The notes below the pieces were generated by a model. That model saw only the letters and a list, made by a program, of their open reading frames with translations, searched no databases and was not told the DNA's origin. A stretch of DNA of 64,000 bases from Neomegalonema sp. Its GTDB lineage: Bacteria > Pseudomonadota > Alphaproteobacteria > Rhodobacterales > Rhodobacteraceae. Location of the stretch: positions 57,128 through 121,127 of the forward strand of contig JALEFY010000019.1 of assembly GCA_022760435.1 (NCBI GenBank), in the 5' to 3' direction. The translations under genes were made by a program, and so were the position numbers. Positions 27,923 through 37,565 of the stretch are shown here, in pieces. Numbering within the stretch: position 1 is the stretch's first letter; each line of letters begins with the position of its first letter.

Positions 27923-29497
27923 GTGACCCACGCGATTGAGACCGGGCGTATCCTCATTGTTGGCGCTGGCATCGGCGCGCTTTATGCGGCGCTGAAGCTC
28001 GCCCCGCGGCCGGTGCTGATGATCTCGCCCGAAAAGCTCGGCGAGGGCGCGAGCTCCGCCTGGGCGCAGGGCGGCGTTGCGGCGGCGATGGAGCTGCCCG
28101 ACAGCGCCGGCTCGCACGCGCTCGACACCATCCGCGCCGGGGCGGGCACCGTCGACCCGCAGATCGCTGCCATGGTCACCGAGGTTGCGCGCGAGCATAT
28201 CCTGGCGCTCACCGAGCTCGGCACCCCCTTCGATCGCACCGATGCGGGCGGCTATGTGATGTCGCGCGAGGCGGCGCATTCGCAAGCGCGGGTGGTGCGG
28301 GTGCAAGGCGATCAGGCCGGGCGCGAGATCATGCACACGCTGATCGAGGTCGCCCGCCGCACCCCGTCCATCACCACGCTCGAAGGCGTGCTGGCCACGC
28401 GGCTCGAGGTCGAGGAGGGCCGCGTCACGGGCCTGTGGATCGAGACCTCCTCGCTCGAGCGCTCCAAACCGTTGCTGCTGCGCGGGGCGGCCTATCTGCT
28501 TGCGGGCGGTGGATCGGGCGGGCTCTATGCGCTGACCACCAACCCGCCGCGCATCCGCGGGCAGGTGATCGGCATGGCGGCGCGCGCCGGAGCGCTGATC
28601 TCGGATGCCGAATTCGTCCAGTTCCACCCCACCGCGATTGATGTCGGCATCGACCCGGCGCCGCTCGCCACCGAAGCCTTGCGCGGCGAGGGCGCGATGC
28701 TCGTCAACCGCCAGGGCGAGCGGTTCATGACCGACATTCACCCCGATGCCGAGCTCGCCCCGCGCGATATCGTGGCCCGGGCGATCTTTTCCCAGACCCA
28801 GGCGGGCAATCGCCCGGCGCTCGACACGCGGGCGGTGCTGGGGGAGAAGGTGCTCAAGCATTTCCCCGCCGTCGCCCAGGCCTGCGCGCAGGCGGGCATT
28901 GATCCGGTGCATGACACGATCCCGGTGGCCGCCGCAGCGCATTACCACATGGGCGGCATCGACACCGATCGCCATGGCCGCGCGAGCCTTGGAGAGCTTT
29001 GGGTCTGCGGCGAGGCCAGCTCGACCGGTCTGCACGGCGCCAATCGCCTCGCGAGCAATGGCTTGCTGGAGGCGCTCGTCTTCGCCCGCGCCTGCGCCGA
29101 AGATATCGCCGCGCAGACCGATCCGCTTGCCCCCGCGCCCGCGCTGCCCGATCTGCCCTTCGAGCCAGGCGGCATCGCCCCCGATCAAGCGGCGGTGGCT
29201 GAGCTGCGCCGGCTGATGACCGATCATGTCGGGGTGGTGCGAAATGGCGCCGGGCTCACCCACGCCCTGCGGCAGATCACAAGGCTCGAGGCCGCGCAGC
29301 CCGATTGCACGTCTTTTCTCAACATGACCGCGACCGCGACGCTGATTGCCGCCTCTGCCCTCTTGCGCGAGGAGTCGCGCGGCGGGCATTATCGCGAAGA
29401 TTTCCCCGAGCCGCGGCCCGAGCTGGCGCAGCGCTCGCATCTTACATTGCGCGAGGCGCTGGCGATCCGTCAGCGCGCCGTTGACGCAGCCGCCTGA
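27923..29497 (+). CDS. nadB: L-aspartate oxidase
   Basis: FAD enzyme that oxidises L-aspartate to iminoaspartate for NadA. The chosen GTG at 27923 gives 524 residues, a normal length. An in-frame extension to 27824 is Pro/Arg-rich and unlike the family. The dinucleotide-binding motif is IVGAGIGALYAALKLA. Substrate and flavin loops include SSAWAQGGVAAAM, FVQFHPTAI, AAAAHYHMGGIDTD and GLHGANRLASNGLLEALVFA. It lies 201 bases after nadA and 14 bases before nadC. In bacteria with this set the three enzymes supply nicotinate mononucleotide from aspartate. Confidence 0.96.
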   Translation: MTHAIETGRILIVGAGIGALYAALKLAPRPVLMISPEKLGEGASSAWAQGGVAAAMELPDSAGSHALDTIRAGAGTVDPQIAAMVTEVAREHILALTELGTPFDRTDAGGYVMSREAAHSQARVVRVQGDQAGREIMHTLIEVARRTPSITTLEGVLATRLEVEEGRVTGLWIETSSLERSKPLLLRGAAYLLAGGGSGGLYALTTNPPRIRGQVIGMAARAGALISDAEFVQFHPTAIDVGIDPAPLATEALRGEGAMLVNRQGERFMTDIHPDAELAPRDIVARAIFSQTQAGNRPALDTRAVLGEKVLKHFPAVAQACAQAGIDPVHDTIPVAAAAHYHMGGIDTDRHGRASLGELWVCGEASSTGLHGANRLASNGLLEALVFARACAEDIAAQTDPLAPAPALPDLPFEPGGIAPDQAAVAELRRLMTDHVGVVRNGAGLTHALRQITRLEAAQPDCTSFLNMTATATLIAASALLREESRGGHYREDFPEPRPELAQRSHLTLREALAIRQRAVDAAA

Positions 29498-29511
29498 AGG
29501 AAGAAGCAGAG

Positions 29512-30366
29512 ATGACCCCGCGCCACACCGTCCTGCCTGATCTCGTGCTCGAGCCGCTGGTGCGCGGCGCCCTCACCGAGGATCTGGGCAGTTTCGGCGA
29601 TGTCACCACCCGGGCCGTCGTGCCGGGCTCGGTCCAGTACAGCGCCCGCATCAACGCGCGCGAGGCCGGGGTGGTCTCGGGCATGCAAGTGGCGCTGATC
29701 GCCTTTCGCCTCATCGACCCGAGCCTGCATCTGGAGCTTCTGATCGGCGATGGCGAGTCCTGCCTGCCCGGCGACACGCTGATGACCATCGAGGGGCGGG
29801 CGGCCTCGATCCTGTCTGCCGAGCGGGTGGCGCTCAATTTCGCCGGGCGGATGAGCGGGATCGCGACCCTCACCGCGTCCTTCGTTGCCGAGACGAAAGG
29901 GACGCAGACCCGCATCACCTGCACCCGCAAGACGACGCCGGGCCTGCGGACGGTGGAAAAGCTCGCCGTGCTGCATGGGGGCGGCTTCAATCACCGCTTC
30001 GGACTGTCCGATGCCATCTTGATCAAGGACAACCACATCGCCGCCGCCGGTGGCATCCGCCCGGTGCTCGAGGCGGCGCGCGCCCATGCCTCGCATATGA
30101 TGAAGGTCGAGATCGAGGTTGACCGGCTCACCCAGCTCGAGGAAGTGCTCGAGGTTGGCGGCGCCGATGTCGTGCTGCTCGACAACATGGACACCGGGAC
30201 GCTGAAAAGCGCCGTCGATCTCGTCGCCGGGCGGCTGGTGCTGGAGGCTTCAGGCAACATGAAGCGCGAGCGCATCGCCGAAGTTGCCGCGACCGGGGTC
30301 GACTATATCTCCAGCGGCGCGCTCACCCATTCGGCCCGCACGCTCGATCTGGGCCTGGATTTCTAA
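29512..30366 (+). CDS. nadC: Nicotinate-nucleotide pyrophosphorylase (quinolinate phosphoribosyltransferase)
   Basis: Uses PRPP to turn quinolinate into nicotinate mononucleotide with loss of CO2, the last of the three aspartate-to-NAMN steps. It has 284 residues. Key blocks: EDLGSFGDVTTRAVVP, MSGIATLTASFV, TRKTTPGLRTVEKLAVLHGGGFNHR, the metal/PRPP segment ILIKDNHIAAAGG, VEIEVDRLTQLEE, and the C-terminal SGNMKRERIAEVAATGVDYISSGALTHS. GAAGGAAG precedes the ATG. It is coupled to nadB with a 14-base gap. Confidence 0.97.
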   Translation: MTPRHTVLPDLVLEPLVRGALTEDLGSFGDVTTRAVVPGSVQYSARINAREAGVVSGMQVALIAFRLIDPSLHLELLIGDGESCLPGDTLMTIEGRAASILSAERVALNFAGRMSGIATLTASFVAETKGTQTRITCTRKTTPGLRTVEKLAVLHGGGFNHRFGLSDAILIKDNHIAAAGGIRPVLEAARAHASHMMKVEIEVDRLTQLEEVLEVGGADVVLLDNMDTGTLKSAVDLVAGRLVLEASGNMKRERIAEVAATGVDYISSGALTHSARTLDLGLDF

Positions 30367-30382
30367 ACTTGTCCCGACAAGT
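30367..30382. promoter_or_regulatory. 16-bp palindrome after nadC
   Basis: ACTTGTC-CC-GACAAGT (30367-30382) is a perfect inverted repeat starting directly after the nadC stop and about 120-170 bases before the TPR gene. It could be an operator for the downstream gene. As RNA it would form only a weak five-base hairpin without a T-run. Confidence 0.35.
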
Positions 30383-30504
30383 GCCGCAAAACTGACGCGC
30401 TTTGGTATATGGATGCAAAAGGAAGGCTTCGCTTGCGCGCGGGTGCGCGGATCAGCAATAGAGTAGCCGCGCATCCGCCATTGGCCCGCGAGGAGAGACT
30501 TGTC

Positions 30505-32589
30505 TTGCCAAACGCATCACTCCTGCCGCTCGAGCATATGAAGAGGGCGGCGATCGCCTTGCTCTGTGCGGGGGCCACCATGCTGGCTCCGATGCAGGCG
30601 CTTGCCGAAAGCAGCGAGCTCGACGCGGCGATGGTGGAGGCAGAGGCGTTGCTGAGCGCCGGACAGGCGCTGCGCGCGCTTGATCGCTACAAGCAGCTTC
30701 TCAGCGACTATGCTCCGGCTTTTCGCCAGATCGGACAATCCCCGGTCGAGGAGGGCGCTCCGAGCAAGTCTCAGCATCTGGCACTGCAATTCGGCCGCGC
30801 CCGGGCGCTCGAAGCGCTGGGGCGGCGCGATGAGGCGATCGTGGGATTGTCGGTGATCTTACGGGGCAACAGCAATGCCTCCGAACTGCGCCTGCTGCGC
30901 GGGTCGATGTATGCGCGCGATCGGCATTTTGACCGCGCCGCAGAGGATTACAGCAAGGTCATTGATCAACTCACGCGCAAGGGTGAGAATGTTGGCGCCG
31001 ATCTCTATCGCGCCTATGGGGATGCTCTTTTCGCCGCCGATCAGAATGACGCGGCGATCAAGGCCTATCAACAGGGCGTCGCCGAGGCGCCTGGCGATCT
31101 CGCCCTCACCCAGTCACTGGCCCTGGCTCTTGCCCGCAGCGGAGAGGTGCAGCAGGCCGAGACCCTGCTTTCGCGCCTGACCCAGACCCCGCCGATCCCG
31201 GTTTCGGTCCTGCGTCTGCGTGCTTCCTTGCGCGTACAACGCGGCGCGCTGGAGCAAGCATCGGACGATCTTGATCGGGCCGTGGCGATGGAGCCCGAAA
31301 ACGCCGATCATCGCCTGGCCCGGGCGTCCCTCGCAGCGCAGCGCCGCCTGCCCGGAGCGGCGCTGGCGGATTTCGAGGCCGTGCTCGCGTCGGTACCGCC
31401 CGATAGTCGGCGCGCGATCGAGGCACGGCTCGGCGCGGCGCAGGCTTTACTCTCGCAAGATCGCCCCCGGCGCGCGTTGCGCCATCTGGACAAGGTGGTC
31501 GAGCATGTGCAGGGCCGCGAGCCCGCAGCGCTCTCGGCACTGTACTGGCGCGGGATCGCCTATTTCAGACTGGGGCTCAACCGCGCTTCCGAGGCGGATC
31601 TGTCGCTGCTGATCGGCCTGTCGCCGAATTTGGCCACCGCGCATTATCAGCGCGCGCTGACCCGCATTGCCAGCGGACGCCTCGCCACCGCTGCGCAGGA
31701 TCTTGAGCGGGTGATCGCCCTTGAGCCAAATGGGCTCGACGCGCATTTCGCCCTGGCCCGCACCCGCTTGGCGATGGGCCAGATCGCTGCCGGAGAGCAA
31801 GCCCTCGCGCAGGCGCTGGAGATCGCCGCCGAGAACGGGCAAGAGCGCGAGGCCGCCTATCAAAAAGGGCTGATCCTGCTGGCGATGGAAAGCCCGATCG
31901 ATGCCGAGCAGTATTTCGCCCGGTCCTTTCCCAGCGACGATCTGCAAGCGGAACTGCGCCATATCGAGGCGCTTGGTGCGCAGCAGGAGCATCGCGCCGC
32001 CGCCGCCGCTGCGTCCTTGTTGTCGGAGCAGCATGGCGAAGACCTGAGACTGGCGCTGATCGAGGCACGCCACGCGATCGCGGCCGGCAATCTCGAACAG
32101 GGGCGCAGCGCCATCGAGCGCGCCCAGGCGCAGGATGCCGCCGAAGACAAGCTTGCGCTTTTGCGCGCGGATCTGGCGCTGGCACAGGCGCGCGGGCTTC
32201 AGGATCAGGAAAAGGCACATCGGGCGGCGCTGACCATGGCCCGCCAGCATCTCGATACCGCGCTCGATCTGGGCGCGCCCCCGGCCCTGGTCCTGCCCAA
32301 ACGAGCGGCGCTTGCGACAGCGCTGGGCGATCTGCAAGCCGCCAAACGCGATCTGGACGAGATTGTGCAGGCCGATCCGTCGATCGCACAATGGCGCTTT
32401 GCCCGAGCAGGGCTGTTGCAGCGCATGGATCGATGCGAAGACGCCATCCGCGAATTTGATACGGCGCTCAAACTGGTGCCCGAAGATGCCGCCATTGCCC
32501 GTCAGGCCAAAGCCGATCGCGGACGCTGCAAGCTCGATGCGGGTGCCTTGTGGGGCGGGCTCTCCGATCTGATCGGCAGCAATCTGTAG
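30505..32589 (+). CDS. Periplasmic TPR-repeat protein
   Basis: About 694 residues. A signal peptide (MKRAAIALLCAGATMLAPMQALA) is followed by roughly 15 tetratricopeptide-like helix pairs through to the C-terminus (for example ALYWRGIAYFRLGLNRASEADL, LARTRLAMGQIAAGEQALAQALE, CEDAIREFDTALKLVPEDA). Such arrays are protein-interaction scaffolds, often in envelope assembly. No partner is evident. Start: TTG 30505 has a perfect AGGAGAG seven bases upstream, while ATG 30538 begins the signal peptide directly but lacks a ribosome site. I prefer TTG. It follows nadC but has its own leader. Confidence 0.85.
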   Translation: MPNASLLPLEHMKRAAIALLCAGATMLAPMQALAESSELDAAMVEAEALLSAGQALRALDRYKQLLSDYAPAFRQIGQSPVEEGAPSKSQHLALQFGRARALEALGRRDEAIVGLSVILRGNSNASELRLLRGSMYARDRHFDRAAEDYSKVIDQLTRKGENVGADLYRAYGDALFAADQNDAAIKAYQQGVAEAPGDLALTQSLALALARSGEVQQAETLLSRLTQTPPIPVSVLRLRASLRVQRGALEQASDDLDRAVAMEPENADHRLARASLAAQRRLPGAALADFEAVLASVPPDSRRAIEARLGAAQALLSQDRPRRALRHLDKVVEHVQGREPAALSALYWRGIAYFRLGLNRASEADLSLLIGLSPNLATAHYQRALTRIASGRLATAAQDLERVIALEPNGLDAHFALARTRLAMGQIAAGEQALAQALEIAAENGQEREAAYQKGLILLAMESPIDAEQYFARSFPSDDLQAELRHIEALGAQQEHRAAAAAASLLSEQHGEDLRLALIEARHAIAAGNLEQGRSAIERAQAQDAAEDKLALLRADLALAQARGLQDQEKAHRAALTMARQHLDTALDLGAPPALVLPKRAALATALGDLQAAKRDLDEIVQADPSIAQWRFARAGLLQRMDRCEDAIREFDTALKLVPEDAAIARQAKADRGRCKLDAGALWGGLSDLIGSNL

Positions 32590-32600
32590 CAGAACGCGAA

Positions 32601-32634
32601 ATGCCCGCCGGACGCTTCATCGCCCGGCGAGCAT
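32601..32634. terminator. Hairpin between convergent genes
   Basis: ATGCCCGCCGG (32601-32611) pairs with CCGGCGAGCAT (32624-32634), with one mismatch and a 12-base loop, just after the TPR-gene stop. It has no T-run, so it may act as a weak or Rho-assisted terminator serving both convergent genes. Confidence 0.5.
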
Positions 32635-32656
32635 CGCTCATCCTGCAAACCATCAC

Positions 32657-33160
32657 TTAGCGGTTCTTGCGCCCATCATAGCCCAGACGCTCGCGCATCC
32701 CCGAGACAGAATTGCCCTTGCCCTGGAACAGCGGCTTGTGCGCTTCCTGACGGCGTTGGCGCATCGCGTCATCGCTATCGATCTCGGCCGACAGGCGCCG
32801 GCGCATCCCGCGTGCGAGCACCGAGCGGTCCTCAAGCTCCGCGGCCAAGCGCTCCACCTGCAAATCCTTGGCATAGCGATAGCCGACAAGGCGTCCCTCG
32901 CCCCAGGCCCGCATCACATAGCCATAGCGAAGCTGCGCCCCGCCGCGCGAGATTTCGGCAATGCCTCGGGTCGGGGCAGAGGCCTCATCCGCCGAGATCG
33001 CAAAACCATCATCCGAGATGTCCATGACCTTGAAGCGCGCGCCCTCGATCACCGCCTCGTAGCCCGGACGCTCCTTGCTGACATCGCGCCGCTCTTCCCG
33101 GCGCCACTCCGAACCGTTCTGTTCCTTCGGCTTGGAGCTGAAAGCTTTGAATAAGCTCAT
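32657..33160 (-). CDS. PilZ-domain-like protein
   Basis: A 167-residue protein. Residues 15-70 carry the c-di-GMP-binding signature of PilZ domains: an Arg cluster WRREERRDVSKERPGYEA (RxxxR) followed after a strand by VMDISDDGFAI (D-x-S-x-x-G). A basic helical C-terminal half with no recognised domain follows (RRRLSAEIDSDDAMRQRRQEAH). The start at 33160 gives a natural MSLFKAFSSKPKEQ N-terminus. A c-di-GMP effector would fit with PleD in the same window; the output it controls is unknown. Confidence 0.78.
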   Translation of the reverse strand: MSLFKAFSSKPKEQNGSEWRREERRDVSKERPGYEAVIEGARFKVMDISDDGFAISADEASAPTRGIAEISRGGAQLRYGYVMRAWGEGRLVGYRYAKDLQVERLAAELEDRSVLARGMRRRLSAEIDSDDAMRQRRQEAHKPLFQGKGNSVSGMRERLGYDGRKNR

Positions 33161-33237
33161 CGCAGACCTCACTACAACGCCCATCGCGTTGCAAGCAGAC
33201 TAGGAAATTCGCCTTAAGGGCGGCTTTATGGAAAGGG

Positions 33238-34956
33238 TTAAGAGCCGCTTGACTGTGCGTTTTCCTCCAGTTGGGCGAGTGTTTTGGTCGGTGCGAGGAT
33301 CGCGGGGTCGGTACGCAGATGCAGCAAGGCCAGCCCTGCGCCCGCCTGGGCGCGCTCGAAGGCCCCGCGAAAATCGCTGGTTCGGGTCACCGTCTCGGCA
33401 AACGCACCATAGCTGCGGGCCAGCGCGGCGAAATCGGGGTTGAGCAGGTTGGTGCCGCTCTGACGCCCCGGATAACGCCCCGCCTGATGCATGCGAATGG
33501 TGCCATACTGGCCGTTATCGATCACCAGCACGATCAGCGCGAGACCGAGTTGCGCCGCCGTTCCCAGTTCCTGACAGCTCATCTGAAAGCAGCCATCCCC
33601 CGCCCAGCAGATCACCTCGCGCTCCGGCAAGCGCTGCTTGGCGGCGATGGCAGCGGGCAAGCCATAGCCCATGGAGCCCGAAGTCGGCGCGACCTGAGCG
33701 CCCCAGCGCTCGAATTGCCAGTATCGGTGCAGCCAAATCGCGTAATTGCCCGCGCCATTGGTCATCACCGCATGGGGCGCGAGCTCTTGCAGATCCGCCA
33801 GAACGCCGTGCAGATCGACGCAAGCGCCCTCCCCCTCTGGCCGCGGCGAAGGCAAGTGCGACCAGGCGCGATAGGCCGAATGCGCCGCCGCCCCCCGCAC
33901 CGCCTGTTGAGACGGCGCCTCCTCCAGCGACAGGGCGCGAAGGAAACTGCCCGGCGCCGCGTTGATCCCCAGGCTTGGCGTGTAGATCCGCCCGATCTCC
34001 TCGGGGCCGGGATGCACATGCACCAGTTTCTGGCGCGGGCTGGGGATGTCCAGCAAGGTGAAACTCTGGCTGGGATTCTCGGAGAACCGCGCGCCGACCA
34101 GGAGCACCAGATCGGCTTTGGCGATCCGCTCGATCAGCGCCGGATTGGCGCCCAGCCCGATATCCCCGGCAAAGCAGGGATGAGCCGGGGAAAACAGCAT
34201 CTGCCGTCGAAAGGAAACGGCCACCGGCAAGTCCCAGGCCTCGGCCACGCGCTCGGCCAATTCGCGATCGGCGCGGGTCCAGCGCGAGCCGCCAAGGATC
34301 ATGATCGGGGCTTTTGCCTCGCGCAGCATCTGTGCGGTCTCGATCACGGCCTCGGGCTCGGGCGCGGGCGAGGCGACCTGCACCAACGGGCCGGGCTGAA
34401 CCCTTGTCGGCTCGGTCAACATATCCTCGGGCAGCGCCACGACGACCGGGCCGGGCCGCCCGCTCATGGCGACATGCCAGGCATGGCTGAGCACTTCAGG
34501 GATCCGCTCGACATGCTCGATCTGGGTCGCCCATTTGGCCAGATCGCCAAAGGTCTGGCGGTAATCGACCTCCTGAAACGCCTCGCGCCCGGTCATCTTG
34601 CGCCCGATCTGCCCGACCAGCAGGATCATCGGCGTGCTATCCTGTTTGGCCACATGCACCCCGCAAGCGGCATTGCTCGCGCCCGGCCCCCGCGTGACCA
34701 AACATACCCCGGGCCGCCCGGTGAGCTTGCCATCGGCCTCGGCCATCATCGCCGCCCCGCCCTCATGACGCGCTGGCACGATCTCGATCCCGGAGCCATG
34801 CAGCCCATCGAGCACCGACAGATAGCTCTCGCCCGGCACCAGAAAGACGCGATCGACGCCTTGCGCCTTGAGGCATTCCACCAGCAGATGCCCGCCTTCG
34901 CGCATCGCCGGTTGGGGGTGACTATCGGCCTGTTGCGGCTCTTGCGACTTGCTCAT
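33238..34956 (-). CDS. Thiamine-diphosphate-dependent acetolactate-synthase-like enzyme
   Basis: A 572-residue ThDP enzyme. The N-terminal Pyr domain has the catalytic Glu (VPGESYLSVLDGL, RHEGGAAMMAEADGKLTG). A central domain follows, then the PP domain with the ThDP/Mg motif GDGCFQMSCQELGTAAQLG continuing to VIDNGQYGTIR. It resembles stand-alone acetolactate synthases and related decarboxylases. Without a regulatory subunit gene nearby, a role in branched-chain amino acid synthesis is not supported, so the substrate stays open. The start at 34956 follows AAAGGGG; a 27-residue upstream extension is unlikely. It is a single-gene unit divergent from the cyclase gene. Confidence 0.88.
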   Translation of the reverse strand: MSKSQEPQQADSHPQPAMREGGHLLVECLKAQGVDRVFLVPGESYLSVLDGLHGSGIEIVPARHEGGAAMMAEADGKLTGRPGVCLVTRGPGASNAACGVHVAKQDSTPMILLVGQIGRKMTGREAFQEVDYRQTFGDLAKWATQIEHVERIPEVLSHAWHVAMSGRPGPVVVALPEDMLTEPTRVQPGPLVQVASPAPEPEAVIETAQMLREAKAPIMILGGSRWTRADRELAERVAEAWDLPVAVSFRRQMLFSPAHPCFAGDIGLGANPALIERIAKADLVLLVGARFSENPSQSFTLLDIPSPRQKLVHVHPGPEEIGRIYTPSLGINAAPGSFLRALSLEEAPSQQAVRGAAAHSAYRAWSHLPSPRPEGEGACVDLHGVLADLQELAPHAVMTNGAGNYAIWLHRYWQFERWGAQVAPTSGSMGYGLPAAIAAKQRLPEREVICWAGDGCFQMSCQELGTAAQLGLALIVLVIDNGQYGTIRMHQAGRYPGRQSGTNLLNPDFAALARSYGAFAETVTRTSDFRGAFERAQAGAGLALLHLRTDPAILAPTKTLAQLEENAQSSGS

Positions 34957-35131
34957 CTTCGCCCCTTTGCGAATACGGGTTTGCGATACCGGCGCTGAAA
35001 CTGGACCAACACAAGCCCAGCCGTTCCCCACAAGCAACGCGAAAAGCTGGCTCTTGTTGCATTCGTGCTAGTTTGCTTGGTGATAGCCAACGCAGCGGGT
35101 TAGGTGGCTCTGGGCAAATGGGACGGGGCTG

Positions 35132-36607
35132 ATGCCGTATCGACAGAACAGATTGGCTCGTCAACAGCTTGAGCGGCGGGCCTTCTTGCTTGAGGAACGC
35201 TCAAGCGCCCATCTCACCTTCCTGGTCCGAACCGTTGCGATCATGGTGCTGGCCGCCTATGTGCTGCTGCAACGGGCGACCGGCGATCTGGCCATTTATT
35301 ACACGACCTTTGCCGGTATCCTCTTCGTTTCGGGGCTCTTTCAGTTCAAGCTGAGCCTGTCGCTCGGGGAAGCACCGCTGACCGCCTTGCGCATCGCGCA
35401 GCTCTTTTTCATCACCCTCGATCTTTTGGTGCTCGCGGTCGCGCTCGTCGTGCCGAGCCCGTTTGCGCCCGATGCCTGGCCCGCGCCGATGCAGCTACGG
35501 GTTGCGACATCGAGCTTTCTGTTTCTGATCGTCACCTTTGCCGTGCTCGGATACTCCCCCTTTCTCACCCTGTGGTCGGGGATTGCGGCGGCGATGGTCT
35601 GGATGGGCGGCGCGCTTTGGACCTTGTCGCATCCCGGCGCGATCACCCTGACCCGCGAGACCGTGGCTGCCTCGAAGATCGATGCAGTGGTGGCGGTGAT
35701 GCTCGACCCCAATTACGTCTCCCTCATCGCCGCCGTGCAAGAATCCCTGCTCTTCGTGATCGCGGGCGGGGTCCTGTCGGTCGCGGTCTGGCGATCGAGG
35801 CGCTATGCCCGCCAGCAGGTAAATCTATCGGCAGAGCGTAGCCGGCTCTCACGCTATTTCCCGGCAGATATGGCCGAAGCGTTGATGGCGCGGGAGAAGG
35901 AGCGGCAGACCGTCGAGCGTCGCCGCGCCGCCGTGCTGTTCATCGATATGGTCGGCTTCACCTCGATGGCCGAGCAGCAGGACCCACGCACCACCATTCT
36001 GGCCTTGCGCAACTTTCACAGCCGCATCGCCAAGCTGGTCTTCTCCAATGGTGGCTCGGTGAACAAATATATCGGCGATGAGGTCATGGCGACCTTTGGC
36101 GCCTTCACCCCAGATCCCGAACGCCCGGGCGCAGCCGAGAGGGCGGCAGCCGATGCGCTTGCCTGCGCGATCGCCCTCGCCGATGATTTCACCGCGCATC
36201 CCGAATTGCTCGAAGGCGCGCCGGAAACCGCGATCCGGGTCGGGATCGGCGTGCATTTCGGTGAAGTCGTCGTCGGCGATGCGGGCGGCGAGCAGTTCCA
36301 GGAGCTCGCCGTGCTCGGCGACTCGGTCAACATCGCCAAGCGTCTCGAGCGCATGACCCGTAATTTCGATGAACCGCTCGTCGCCAGCGGCGCAACGGTG
36401 GCAGCGGCATTGCTCGATGACAGCTCGGACGTGCCGCGCATGCTGCGCAGACGGCTGCTGCATGGCGGCTTTCATCCGATCAAGGGCCGCCAATCGCAAA
36501 TCGAGGTCTATGCGCTGGCCGATGCCGCGGCTGACGGGCAGGCGGGCGCCCCTGAGACAAATCCTGACCATTTTGTCTTGCCGCAAACAGATTACGAGCG
36601 GCGCTAG
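35132..36607 (+). CDS. Membrane-anchored class III adenylate/guanylate cyclase
   Basis: A 491-residue signalling enzyme. Six hydrophobic segments at about residues 30-230 form a membrane sensor module (for example VRTVAIMVLAAYVLL, IAQLFFITLDLLVLAVALVV). A class III cyclase domain follows from about 260. Metal-binding Asp residues are visible at D272 (FIDMVGFTSM) and D316 (KYIGDEVMATFG). The transition-state Asn/Arg are in LGDSVNIAKRLE. All are intact, so it should be active. The nucleotide choice (ATP or GTP) cannot be settled by eye. The signal sensed by the membrane part is unknown. It converges on the metal importer operon. Confidence 0.92.
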   Translation: MPYRQNRLARQQLERRAFLLEERSSAHLTFLVRTVAIMVLAAYVLLQRATGDLAIYYTTFAGILFVSGLFQFKLSLSLGEAPLTALRIAQLFFITLDLLVLAVALVVPSPFAPDAWPAPMQLRVATSSFLFLIVTFAVLGYSPFLTLWSGIAAAMVWMGGALWTLSHPGAITLTRETVAASKIDAVVAVMLDPNYVSLIAAVQESLLFVIAGGVLSVAVWRSRRYARQQVNLSAERSRLSRYFPADMAEALMAREKERQTVERRRAAVLFIDMVGFTSMAEQQDPRTTILALRNFHSRIAKLVFSNGGSVNKYIGDEVMATFGAFTPDPERPGAAERAAADALACAIALADDFTAHPELLEGAPETAIRVGIGVHFGEVVVGDAGGEQFQELAVLGDSVNIAKRLERMTRNFDEPLVASGATVAAALLDDSSDVPRMLRRRLLHGGFHPIKGRQSQIEVYALADAAADGQAGAPETNPDHFVLPQTDYERR

Positions 36608-36632
36608 ACACCAAAGCCGCGCGTAAAGAGCG

Positions 36633-37565
36633 CTATGCCGATCCGAGCCGCCGACGCTTGACGATCATCGCCGCCGCTTGGGCAAGACCAGCGGTCAGCG
36701 CGACCATGCCCGCCGCCGACAGATCGGCGTTGAGCCCAAAACTCGCCAGCCCAAAGGCGGCGAGCAGATAACCGGCCACCGCCGCCAGCAGCGCCACAGC
36801 AACCGAGATCCAGATCTGCACCGACAGCCGATCGGTGAGCAGGCGCGCGGTGGCGGCCGGGCAGATGAACATCGCAATCACCAGGATCGAGCCCACCGCC
36901 TCAAAGGCCGCAACCGCCGCAATCGCGGTCATCACCGACAGGCCAAAGCCCAGGGCCCAGGCCGGCACGCCCAGATTATTGGCAAAGCCGGGATCGAAGG
37001 AGACCATCCGCAGCTCCTTCCATAGCAAGCCGACGAACAGGCCCACGATCCCGAGCACCACCGCCAGGCGTCCGGCGGCATCGGGCAGTGCCGCGAGGGC
37101 TTGCGGATCAAGCAGCGAGGCCGCGCCATCGGCCTCCAGCCATAACGCGCTTTCGAGATTGCCGAGCAGCGCGTGCTCGACATCCAGATGCACCGCGCCC
37201 GCCCCCGATTGCTCGAGCAGCAGCACCCCGGCAGCGAACATCGCGGTGAAAACGACGCCCATCGCCGCTTCGCGTCCAACGCCCGAGAGCCGGTTGATCC
37301 CTTCGATGGCCAGCACCGCGATCACCGCCGCCGCGAGCGCTCCCAGAAACATCGGCAGGCTATCGGTGGACCCGGTCAGCAGGAAGCCAACGACGATCCC
37401 CGGCAGCACCACATGGCTGATCGCATCGCCGATCAAAGCCTGACGGCGCAGGATCAGGAAATTGCCGAGCAGAGCGCAGGTTACCCCGGCCAGCGCGGCC
37501 AGCAGGATCGAGGGAAAGTCAATCTGCAAGAACTCTTGCAGGCTAAGCGTGTCTTGCGGGGTCAT
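36633..37565 (-). CDS. Metal (Mn/Fe/Zn) ABC transporter permease, second subunit
   Basis: A 310-residue ABC-3-family permease with about eight membrane helices. Family marks are LLGNFLILRRQALIGDAISHVVLPGIVVGF near the N-terminus and AAFEAVGSILVIAMFICPAATARLL in the second half. It corresponds to the SitD/MntD position, the last of four genes read in the order binding protein, ATPase, permease, permease. Its start shares an ATGA with the preceding permease stop, so the two permeases are translationally coupled and likely form a heterodimer. Confidence 0.93.
   Translation of the reverse strand: MTPQDTLSLQEFLQIDFPSILLAALAGVTCALLGNFLILRRQALIGDAISHVVLPGIVVGFLLTGSTDSLPMFLGALAAAVIAVLAIEGINRLSGVGREAAMGVVFTAMFAAGVLLLEQSGAGAVHLDVEHALLGNLESALWLEADGAASLLDPQALAALPDAAGRLAVVLGIVGLFVGLLWKELRMVSFDPGFANNLGVPAWALGFGLSVMTAIAAVAAFEAVGSILVIAMFICPAATARLLTDRLSVQIWISVAVALLAAVAGYLLAAFGLASFGLNADLSAAGMVALTAGLAQAAAMIVKRRRLGSA

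Noticed and set aside
25910..29440. Long minus-strand frames opposite the YqhA, nadA and nadB genes
   Set aside because: They mirror well-supported genes and show no domains.
33271..34998. 575-codon plus-strand frame opposite the ThDP enzyme
   Set aside because: The minus-strand product has complete ThDP motifs; the plus-strand frame is low-complexity shadow sequence.
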